From positions 1-6,225 of the forward strand of contig JAKVAO010000110.1 in the NCBI GenBank assembly GCA_022447685.1: a stretch of DNA of 6,225 bases, in the 5' to 3' direction. Within the stretch, counting starts at the first letter, position 1. Every line of letters begins with the position of its first letter. Below are positions 1 through 5,486 of this stretch, in pieces. The stretch is from Candidatus Caenarcanales bacterium (GTDB lineage: Bacteria; Cyanobacteriota; Vampirovibrionia; LMEP-6097). The notes under the pieces are model-generated. The model worked only from the letters and a program-made list of their open reading frames with translations, made no database searches and was not told where the DNA came from. A program made the position numbers and the translations under genes.

Positions 1-142
1 TAAAATCGACTCAGATCTGAACCCATACATTCATATTACAGTATTTACCTTATCCACTCAAATTGGAGAAGACCCTAAGAATTTTTATGTAGACTTAGAA
101 AAAATTTTTCCAATTGTCACCAAGGCATCAGATCTATTTTAA
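1..142 (+). CDS. C-terminal end of an unidentified protein (5' partial)
   Basis: An open frame enters from the left edge (first full codon at position 2) and ends at TAA 140-142, giving 46 residues from KIDSDLNPYI to TKASDLF. Composition is protein-like: alternating hydrophobic residues (PYIHITVFTL) suggest a beta strand, followed by a charged turn (IGEDPKNFYVD) and a final helix (LEKIFPIVTKASDLF). I do not recognise the family and too little is visible to assign a function. It lies in the same direction as icd, 110 bases upstream. The other forward frames are less convincing here. It could be spurious, but the frame being open across the whole edge and the natural-looking sequence favour a real gene end. 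Confidence 0.5.
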   Translation, partial: KIDSDLNPYIHITVFTLSTQIGEDPKNFYVDLEKIFPIVTKASDLF

Positions 143-189
143 GGCTTCTTCAAGAACATAACCCAAACTGTATTAAAGATAAAAACTAA

Positions 190-224
190 TACAATCTAAT
201 TAATTTATCAAGTTCTGATATTCT
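190..224 (+). promoter_or_regulatory. Candidate promoter elements upstream of icd
   Basis: Two -10-like elements lie in the gap before icd. TACAAT at 190-195 matches five of six consensus bases. TATTCT at 219-224 matches four of six but is preceded by TG one base upstream (216-217), the extended -10 arrangement that reduces dependence on a -35. No good TTGACA-like hexamer is found 16-18 bases upstream of either. The second would start transcription near 231, leaving a leader of about 22 bases with a weak purine patch (GGGG, 236-239) 13 bases ahead of the ATG. AT-rich DNA produces such matches easily, so this is only a candidate. Confidence 0.3.
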
Positions 225-252
225 CATAAAGCTTTGGGGTATAGCTGAAATT

Positions 253-1476
253 ATGGCTGATAAAGTAATTATTAAAGATGCAAAAGCTCAAGTTAGCGAC
301 AATCCAATAGTTTTATTCATAGAAGGTGATGGTATCGGACCTGATATCTGGAAAGCATCTCAGCATGTATTAGATTCTGCTGTCGAAGTAGCTTACAAAG
401 GCAAAAGAAAAATAGAGTGGAAAGAAATTTTAGCTGGCGAAAAAGCCTTTGACCAAACAGGCGAGTGGCTTCCACAAGAAACTATAGATACTATCAAAGA
501 ATATTCACTAGCGATCAAAGGACCGCTTACAACTCCTGTAGGTGGAGGCATTAGAAGCTTAAATGTAGCTCTTAGACAGATTTTTGACCTCTACGCTTGT
601 ATAAGACCAGTAAAATGGTACCAAGGTGTTCCTTCACCAATGAAGCGTCCAGATAAGTTTGATATCACACTATTTAGAGAGAATACTGAAGATGTTTATG
701 CAGGCTTTGATTTTGAAGCTGGCTCAGAAGAGGCCAACAAAGTCATAGAACTAATAAATTCTTTCAATCCAGAAAAACAAATTAAAGAACTCTCTGGAAT
801 TGGAATTAAACCTATCTCCAAAATTGGTTCACAACGATTAATTAGATCAGCTATAGATTATGCAATCCAAAAAGGGCTAAAAAAAGTTCACCTGATTCAC
901 AAAGGTAATATTATGAAATATACCGAAGGTGCTTTCAGAGATTGGGGTTATGAACTTGCCAAAGAAGAATATGCAGATAAAGTAATCACTGAAGAAGAAA
1001 TTTGGGACGGTGCCGATGCTGGTGACAAAATAGTTCTAGGTAATAGAATTGCTGATAGTACTTTCCAACAATTATTACTCAGACCTGATGAATATCAAGT
1101 TTTAGCGACAATGAATTTAAATGGTGATTTTCTATCTGACGCAGCAGCAGCTGAAGTTGGCGGTTTGGGAATTGCCCCTGGAGCTAATATTGGTTCTGAA
1201 CAAGCAATCTTTGAGGCAACTCATGGTACTGCTCCTAAATATGCAGGACTTGATAAAGTTAACCCTGGTTCAGTCATTCTTTCCGGTGTGATGATGCTTG
1301 AATTTATAGGCTGGAATGAAGCTGCGAGGTTAATCGAAAAAGCTCTAGAAAAAGCTATTGAGAATAAAACTGTTACTTATGACTTTGAAAGACAAATGGA
1401 AGGAGCTACACTTCTTAAGTGTTCAGAGTTTGGTCAGGCAATTGTTGATAATATGTCCCAAGTTGCGGCTGTTTAA
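253..1476 (+). CDS. icd: NADP-dependent isocitrate dehydrogenase
   Basis: Cytoplasmic enzyme that oxidatively decarboxylates isocitrate to 2-oxoglutarate with reduction of NADP+, feeding glutamate synthesis and the TCA cycle. The 407-residue protein aligns by eye with E. coli Icd (416 residues) throughout. Visible substrate residues are S102, N104 and R108 in RSLNVALRQ, R118, R142 and Y149 in FRENTEDVYAG, and K217 in HKGNIMK. Metal-binding D292 and D296 lie in NLNGDFLSD. NADP preference is indicated by H324, K329, Y330, V336 and N337 (ATHGTAPKY...KVNPGS) with Y376 and R380 (TYDFER), the set that contacts the 2'-phosphate in E. coli. S102 corresponds to the serine phosphorylated by AceK in enterobacteria; nothing here shows such control. 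The segment around 248-262 is shorter than in E. coli, explaining the length difference. The ATG at 253 gives the expected N-terminus; the ribosome binding site is weak. It appears monocistronic. Confidence 0.97.
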   Translation: MADKVIIKDAKAQVSDNPIVLFIEGDGIGPDIWKASQHVLDSAVEVAYKGKRKIEWKEILAGEKAFDQTGEWLPQETIDTIKEYSLAIKGPLTTPVGGGIRSLNVALRQIFDLYACIRPVKWYQGVPSPMKRPDKFDITLFRENTEDVYAGFDFEAGSEEANKVIELINSFNPEKQIKELSGIGIKPISKIGSQRLIRSAIDYAIQKGLKKVHLIHKGNIMKYTEGAFRDWGYELAKEEYADKVITEEEIWDGADAGDKIVLGNRIADSTFQQLLLRPDEYQVLATMNLNGDFLSDAAAAEVGGLGIAPGANIGSEQAIFEATHGTAPKYAGLDKVNPGSVILSGVMMLEFIGWNEAARLIEKALEKAIENKTVTYDFERQMEGATLLKCSEFGQAIVDNMSQVAAV

Positions 1477-1510
1477 GTAAGCATCAATATATTAATACAA
1501 ATAATCGCAA

Positions 1511-1565
1511 AATCAAGAAGACCATGTTAAGATAACACTCATGGTTTCATTGATTCCAAATTTTT
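1511..1565 (+). terminator. Possible Rho-independent terminator after icd
   Basis: The arms 1511-1526 (AATCAAGAAGACCATG) and 1540-1555 (CATGGTTTCATTGATT) form a 16-position stem with two mismatches and one G-T pair around a 13-base loop. TTTTT at 1561-1565 follows after five intervening bases. It lies 35 bases beyond the icd stop, in the right place to end that transcript. The stem is AT-rich and the T-run is not adjacent to it, so termination would be weak. The 3' arm also contains an ATG (1541) that may belong to the next gene. Confidence 0.45.
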
Positions 1566-1637
1566 CAAAAAGCTAATCCATTTCTTAAAGGATTAGTTAA
1601 TCTTTCTGCACCAGCAATTTTGTTAATACAAGGTTGT
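1541..1637 (+). other. Region encoding a lipoprotein signal peptide, start codon unresolved
   Basis: In the frame of the following gene the DNA is open from 1554, after TGA 1551-1553. It reads FQIFQKANPFLKGLVNLS, then APAILLIQGC: lysines, a hydrophobic stretch, then a lipobox-like IQGC with the cysteine codon at 1635-1637. This is a good type II signal peptide, but there is no ATG, GTG or TTG ahead of it in frame. Two readings restore it. ATT at 1560-1562 as a rare start gives a 25-residue signal. Alternatively, ATG at 1541 with one base fewer in the A-run 1567-1571 gives a 31-residue signal beginning MVSLIPNFSK. As written, the ATG 1541 frame ends at TAA 1574-1576. Glutamine at -2 of the lipobox is uncommon but tolerated. 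Confidence 0.55.
1567..1598 (-). terminator. Second hairpin, possible minus-strand terminator
   Basis: AGCTAATCC (1571-1579) and GGATTAGTT (1590-1598) pair over nine positions with a ten-base loop. Read on the minus strand, the seven-base core stem (CTAATCC with GGATTAG) is followed almost at once by a T-run (complement of the A-run 1567-1571), so it could stop transcripts running leftward from lnt through the unknown gene pair. On the plus strand no good T-run follows. The sequence also encodes part of the putative lipoprotein signal peptide, so the symmetry may be incidental. Confidence 0.25.
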
Positions 1638-2093
1638 CAAAAATTAGCTGAAGTACCATCTAATAAGCCTTCAAGCAATAGAACAATCCAAGAAGAAATG
1701 TGCTTAAGCTCAGATAAAGTAATGAGCACGAAAGCAATTGAAGATAAAGCTTACAATCTTCTAGACCCATTTGATAAACTGAATCAAACCAATTTTAGTA
1801 GTCTTTCAATTGCAAAGAAGCAGGAAATATTAGATAAAACAGTATGTGAGGTTGAGAAAAGTTTTAACCATATAACAAAAAGCATAAGAGCAGATAAAAG
1901 CTATGACCGAGAATCACAAAATTTAGTGATTAACACATATCGTGAACAAGCAGCTCCGTTCATACAACTTTATTATCTCAGAGGCTTAAACCGTGATCCT
2001 CAAAAAAGCTTTGGAATTGACAATGAATTTGAAAAAGCAGAGTTAAATGACTTTTTGCAAATGAAACAGGTAAAGCTCACATACCAAGAATGA
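1620..2093 (+). CDS. Putative lipoprotein of unknown function, true start probably upstream
   Basis: I do not recognise this protein. The coordinates use TTG 1620, the first conventional start codon in frame, but that start leaves only five residues (MLIQG) before the lipobox cysteine C6. The signal peptide encoded just upstream is therefore very likely part of the gene. If exported, the protein would be cleaved before C6 and anchored by lipid; glutamine at +2 would not cause inner-membrane retention under the enterobacterial rule. The mature part, about 150 residues, is hydrophilic and mostly helical in character. It has a serine/asparagine-rich linker (about 12-22) and two further cysteines, C28 and C76, that might form a disulfide. 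No catalytic motif is visible. No Shine-Dalgarno sequence precedes TTG 1620. The stop overlaps the next gene's ATG (ATGA), so the two are probably co-translated. It may be an intact gene, a frameshifted one, or the front half of a split gene. Confidence 0.65.
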   Translation: MLIQGCQKLAEVPSNKPSSNRTIQEEMCLSSDKVMSTKAIEDKAYNLLDPFDKLNQTNFSSLSIAKKQEILDKTVCEVEKSFNHITKSIRADKSYDRESQNLVINTYREQAAPFIQLYYLRGLNRDPQKSFGIDNEFEKAELNDFLQMKQVKLTYQE

Positions 2094-2890
2094 CTTCTTC
2101 TGATTCAGATAAGCTATTTGTTAATCTAAAAAAGTTTGACGAAGAACAGATGAACAAAATTATCAATAATGAAGCAATGATGCAGGACTTACTAAATATC
2201 TTTCAATCTTTTGACAAGGAACTAAGTCTAGATGACATCAAAGAAGCTATTCAATATACAAATATATACTCATCTGATGAATTTAAGATGAACTTCGCTG
2301 GAACAGCCTCAAATTTCCAAAACAATATATATCTAAACTCAAAAATGTTTCAAACTGATGCAGGAGAGCATTTAGAAGAAATCCTCAGGAATGAACTACC
2401 GCACATTATATTCAAATCAACAGTTCTAACAAAAACTATTAACCTTGCAAATTTAATAGAAGAAAATAATAAGAATGAAGAATATAAACTTAAAGCTACT
2501 GGACCATTAAATGAATTCATCTCTTTTAGCTCATCATTATTCAGTAAAAATGGGAATTCTCTATTACATAAAACACTACTCCTCAATACTGCTAAATTAA
2601 TGAAATCTGGCAAGACCAATGCTCCTGAATACGAAAAAAGCTTAAGATTTTACGATCAATCACTCAGGAAATATCTTGGTAATGAAGCTACTGATAATTT
2701 ATATAATGATATTCTTAACAGTGATATAAAAACCTTTAAAGATTTTATAGAAAAAATTGATTTGAATAGATTTGATCAAGAAATTTGGACAACTAAAATA
2801 CCAGGAGATTTCCTTAACCAAGCAAAATTGGATTTAGAGAGTCTTAGCAAACAGTATGCAGATATCGAAAAAGAACTAGCAGGAAAATAA
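2090..2890 (+). CDS. Unknown protein with degenerate metallopeptidase-like (NELPH) segment
   Basis: A 266-residue hydrophilic protein of unrecognised family, with no signal peptide or membrane segment. Residues 66-108 resemble the core of many zinc metallopeptidases: an edge strand (NIYLN, 79-83), then a helix LEEILRNELPHIIF (95-108) in which NELPH (101-105) occupies the place of HExxH. E102 and H105 are present but the first histidine is asparagine; its codon AAT (2390-2392) differs from a histidine codon by one base. A possible third-ligand glutamate is E142 in GPLNEF. The N-terminal 50 residues and the C-terminal third (about 180-266) are charged and helical, ending in a coiled-coil-like LDLESLSKQYADIEKELAGK. 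The ATG overlaps the preceding stop by four bases (ATGA) and has no clear Shine-Dalgarno sequence, suggesting translational coupling. The peptidase resemblance is my inference from pattern, not an established match; without the first histidine it would probably be inactive. Confidence 0.75.
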   Translation: MTSSDSDKLFVNLKKFDEEQMNKIINNEAMMQDLLNIFQSFDKELSLDDIKEAIQYTNIYSSDEFKMNFAGTASNFQNNIYLNSKMFQTDAGEHLEEILRNELPHIIFKSTVLTKTINLANLIEENNKNEEYKLKATGPLNEFISFSSSLFSKNGNSLLHKTLLLNTAKLMKSGKTNAPEYEKSLRFYDQSLRKYLGNEATDNLYNDILNSDIKTFKDFIEKIDLNRFDQEIWTTKIPGDFLNQAKLDLESLSKQYADIEKELAGK

Positions 2891-2897
2891 TCTAAAA

Positions 2898-4514
2898 CTA
2901 CCAACCATACTGATTATAAATACTCAGAGTATCATTAGGCTGAATCTTCAAATCAAAACTCTCTTGAGAATTCAAATTTGAAATAATACTTATATCTCCA
3001 CTTGCTTGAATATAGCTAGAGTAACCAGAATTTGAAACCAAAACTAAATCCTTACGATTCTCAAGTGCTCTCACCTTAGCTACAGCTAAAAATAAATCAT
3101 TAATCATAGAATTACTGAACCATGATAAGTCATTGACATTTACTATAAATTCAGCACCTTTGGCAACTTGCTCTCTTACTAGACTTGGAAACAAAAGCTC
3201 AAAACAAACATTACTGGCAAATTTACGTGAATTAACACTAAGAAGCTCCTGCTCATTATCACCTCTATCAAAGCCTGTTCCTATAGTATTGTGAGCTAAT
3301 TTTTTGACACTCTCTGGAAATATTTTTATAAAAGGTGTGTATTCCCCAAATGGAACTAAGTTTACTTTGTTATAGAACCTGGCTTCAGAGCTTTGCATAT
3401 CTATAAGTTCAAGGCTATTGAAGCTAGAATCAGAAGACTGACTATAAGTACCAAAGAGGAAACTACTATAATAAGGAGCCAAATTTGCTAATAAATTTTG
3501 AAAATCTTCATCACGAGTAGAGCTTGGGATAGCAGCTTCCGACCATATAAGTAAATCCTTCTGTGAAATTTCAGACCCTGAATCCAAACTCAGTTCTTTT
3601 TGAAGATTTATTATCGAATCTAGATTTTCATTTGAGCTACGAGTATCTTTTCTATCCAAATTAGCTTGAACCAATCTCAATGCAAGAGCAGTATCCATAT
3701 CTTTTCTTTTCTCATCAAAATTAAGCCAAGAACTAGACTGTATAACAACAAATATCAAGACAATGAAAAAGATATTCGCAATAGACTTTGCCATAGAGTT
3801 ACTCTCAAACAAACCTCTAGAAGCTTGACTTTGATGAAAAACCCTATAAATAGAATTGTTGAAATCATGAAGATGCACTAAATTTGCTAATAATAAATTA
3901 AAAGCTACTATTAAAATCTCGATTCCCGTAGCGCCAAATATTGAAAACAAATTAAACAAACTTGAATTCATTGCCTGACTGTAGGCTAACTGATTCACAG
4001 GAATACTAAAAATCGACCAAGGACTATTAGGGCTGGCAAAGACTTTGTACTGGATCAAAGCCCAAATAAAGGAAAGTATTAAAACTTCCACCAAACTTAA
4101 TTCTTCATGCTTTTTAGAATCTTTGAACTGGTATATTAAAAAAACAGCAATCGAGAAAATTGAAAGCAAGAGGCTTTGATAAAGACTAGGTAAAATCCAA
4201 GCAAGGCTTGCAATACTTATACTCTCTAGATTTGAAAGCCCCAGCCAAGATAGTGGATGAATACTAAATATCCAAATAAATGAAACTAGATTATATATAG
4301 TTAGAAAAATAAAAGTCTCAAGGAAACAAGAAAGCAAACTTTTTGCACTTTTATTAAGCAAGATAAGTGGAACCAAGGCAAACCAAGCGAGACCATAATA
4401 CCCGACAGAAGCCAGGCTGGCACTGAGTATCAGAGGACAGATTAAACTTACAAGAACTCTGTTAACTTGTGAACTTAAAAATTTAGAGCAAAATATATTA
4501 AATGGTCTAATCAT
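2898..4514 (-). CDS. lnt: Apolipoprotein N-acyltransferase
   Basis: Inner-membrane enzyme that transfers an acyl chain from phospholipid to the amino group of the lipidated N-terminal cysteine, the last step of diderm lipoprotein maturation after Lgt and LspA. Of 538 residues, about 1-263 are membrane-spanning, with roughly seven hydrophobic segments (near 18-37, 40-54, 62-82, 98-128, 144-160, 186-212 and 245-262). Residues 275-505 form the periplasmic nitrilase-like domain. The catalytic triad is visible: E326 in WSEAAIPSS, K383 in YNKVNLVPFGEYTPF and C437 in NVCFE; E391 is also conserved, as are the NDLSWF (461-466) and RALENRKDL (482-490) regions. The protein ends at SIYNQYGW, just where the final transmembrane helix of E. 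coli Lnt would begin, so that helix is missing. The gene is divergent from ruvC and converges on the unknown gene pair with seven bases between stops. No Shine-Dalgarno sequence precedes the ATG. Confidence 0.95.
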   Translation of the reverse strand: MIRPFNIFCSKFLSSQVNRVLVSLICPLILSASLASVGYYGLAWFALVPLILLNKSAKSLLSCFLETFIFLTIYNLVSFIWIFSIHPLSWLGLSNLESISIASLAWILPSLYQSLLLSIFSIAVFLIYQFKDSKKHEELSLVEVLILSFIWALIQYKVFASPNSPWSIFSIPVNQLAYSQAMNSSLFNLFSIFGATGIEILIVAFNLLLANLVHLHDFNNSIYRVFHQSQASRGLFESNSMAKSIANIFFIVLIFVVIQSSSWLNFDEKRKDMDTALALRLVQANLDRKDTRSSNENLDSIINLQKELSLDSGSEISQKDLLIWSEAAIPSSTRDEDFQNLLANLAPYYSSFLFGTYSQSSDSSFNSLELIDMQSSEARFYNKVNLVPFGEYTPFIKIFPESVKKLAHNTIGTGFDRGDNEQELLSVNSRKFASNVCFELLFPSLVREQVAKGAEFIVNVNDLSWFSNSMINDLFLAVAKVRALENRKDLVLVSNSGYSSYIQASGDISIISNLNSQESFDLKIQPNDTLSIYNQYGW

Positions 4515-4533
4515 TGAAGGAAAGAACTTTCAC

Positions 4534-4543
4534 TATAATTATA
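4534..4543. promoter_or_regulatory. Palindromic -10 element shared by lnt and ruvC
   Basis: The 31-base gap between the divergent lnt and ruvC starts contains TATAATTATA, a perfect palindrome. It gives TATAAT on the plus strand (4534-4539) and TATAAT on the minus strand (4543-4538). Rightward transcription would start near 4546, the A of the ruvC ATG; leftward transcription would start near 4531, about 17 bases ahead of the lnt ATG. No convincing -35 is seen in either direction: TTGAAG at 4514-4519 is only 14 bases from the plus -10. Symmetrical -10 elements are a known basis of bidirectional bacterial promoters; their use here is inferred. Confidence 0.55.
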
Positions 4544-4545
4544 TT

Positions 4546-5046
4546 ATGAAAATTCTTGGAATAGATCCTGGAACAGCAAGACTTGGTTACTCTATTATCG
4601 AAGCTTACCCTGGCTATTCTTTGTATGAATTATTACAATGCGGAATCATAGAAACTTCAAAATATCAATCAGAGGCATCTAAACTGAATGAAATTAGAAA
4701 AGATCTACTCACACTAGTGAATCATTTTGAGCCAGATATTCTTTCTATAGAAGAGTTATTTTTCTTCAAAAACCAAAAAACTGTTATCCCTGTAGCTCAA
4801 GCAAGAGGAGTAGTTATGCAACTAGCTGAAGAGTATTCTATGAAAATATATGAGTACACGCCATTGCAGATCAAACAGGTTATAACAGGCAATGGAAATG
4901 CTTCTAAAGCTGAAGTTGAGCATTTCGTTATGGCAGATCTAAAGTTGGAGCAAAAAATCCAACCAGACGATGCCGTTGATGCTGTTGCAACAGCTTTATG
5001 TTTTTTGAGAAGTGATTATCAAAAGTTTGTTAAAATTCCTAATTAA
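4546..5046 (+). CDS. ruvC: Crossover junction endodeoxyribonuclease RuvC
   Basis: Dimeric, Mg2+-dependent nuclease that nicks Holliday junctions symmetrically, working with the RuvAB branch-migration motor in recombination and repair. The 166-residue length is normal (E. coli has 173). The RNase H-like fold motifs are in place: MKILGIDPGTARLGYSII with catalytic D7, E69 in SIEELFFFKN, and D142 and D145 in QPDDAVDAVATAL. The family signatures VAQARGVV (83-90) and YTPLQIKQVITGNGNASK (104-121) are also present. The ATG at 4546 gives the exact expected N-terminus. It follows a perfect TATAAT by only six bases, so the transcript may be leaderless; the purine tract GAAGGA (4516-4521) is too far upstream to serve as a ribosome binding site. 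First gene of a three-gene operon; its stop overlaps the next start by one base (TAATG). ruvA and ruvB are not in the window. Confidence 0.96.
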   Translation: MKILGIDPGTARLGYSIIEAYPGYSLYELLQCGIIETSKYQSEASKLNEIRKDLLTLVNHFEPDILSIEELFFFKNQKTVIPVAQARGVVMQLAEEYSMKIYEYTPLQIKQVITGNGNASKAEVEHFVMADLKLEQKIQPDDAVDAVATALCFLRSDYQKFVKIPN

Positions 5047-5486
5047 TGGAATCACATTCACTCTGGTATATTTTTACCGGTTTACTTTTATTAGTAGAAG
5101 CTTTTACACCAAATTTATTTATAGCAATTTGCTTTGCATTCTCTGCCTTCGTAGTAGCAGTAATTGATCAGGTTTCAGATATAAATCTTAGTTTATTGAT
5201 TATCATCTTTGTTGCAGTAGCTGTATTAAATTTATTTACTCTAAGAAAGTTCCTTAAAGCAACGGTTAAGGTACCAAACGAGGCTAAAGCTGAAGAGAAT
5301 AATATAGAAGGAGCTGAAGCAATGGTTTTTAAAGCGATATCAGAGTCAGAGCCAGGAACCATCAAATTGTATGATTCTGATCAAGTTTTGTTAGCGAAGA
5401 GTGTAAACGGGGAATTTATAGGACAAGGAACTACAGTAAAAGTTGTTAATTATGAAAACAACCTAGCTTTAGTTGAAACTTTCTAA
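5046..5486 (+). CDS. NfeD-like membrane protein (short form)
   Basis: A 146-residue protein with the layout of short NfeD proteins: two or three N-terminal membrane segments (about 6-40, probably a helical hairpin, and 48-66), a basic and acidic linker (67-88), then a C-terminal OB-fold domain (about 89-146). The OB domain shows the family pattern: a glycine after the linker (IEGAEA), a PGTIKLYDSD strand-turn, a small-residue strand and IGQGTTVKVVNYENNLALVE at the end. Family members often work with membrane proteases (the long NfeD) or with stomatin/flotillin-like proteins; no such partner is encoded here, so the role is unknown. It starts within the ruvC stop (TAATG), has no Shine-Dalgarno sequence and ends in another TAATG shared with gmk, which implies coupled translation. 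The assignment rests on topology and pattern, not on a catalytic motif. Confidence 0.8.
   Translation: MESHSLWYIFTGLLLLVEAFTPNLFIAICFAFSAFVVAVIDQVSDINLSLLIIIFVAVAVLNLFTLRKFLKATVKVPNEAKAEENNIEGAEAMVFKAISESEPGTIKLYDSDQVLLAKSVNGEFIGQGTTVKVVNYENNLALVETF

Noticed and set aside
1492..1631. Direct repeat TTAATACAA at 1492-1500 and 1623-1631, considered as duplication or insertion-site marks
   Set aside because: Nine AT-rich bases repeated once is within chance in this composition, and no mobile gene lies between them.
2350..2619. Minus-strand open frame inside the NELPH gene
   Set aside because: It lies wholly antisense to a longer ORF with better protein character, and has no recognisable motif.
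2920..2932. Perfect palindrome ATACTC-A-GAGTAT near the lnt stop, considered as a terminator
   Set aside because: It has a one-base centre, no adjacent T-run on either strand, and is fully explained as lnt codons.
3666..3881. Plus-strand open frame inside lnt
   Set aside because: It is antisense to the linker between the Lnt membrane and catalytic domains, with no motif or ribosome binding site.
4520..4531. GAAAGAACTTTC inverted repeat in the lnt-ruvC gap, considered as an SOS (LexA) operator
   Set aside because: It does not match the LexA boxes I know from E. coli, Gram-positive bacteria, alphaproteobacteria or cyanobacteria, and five-base arms are expected by chance.
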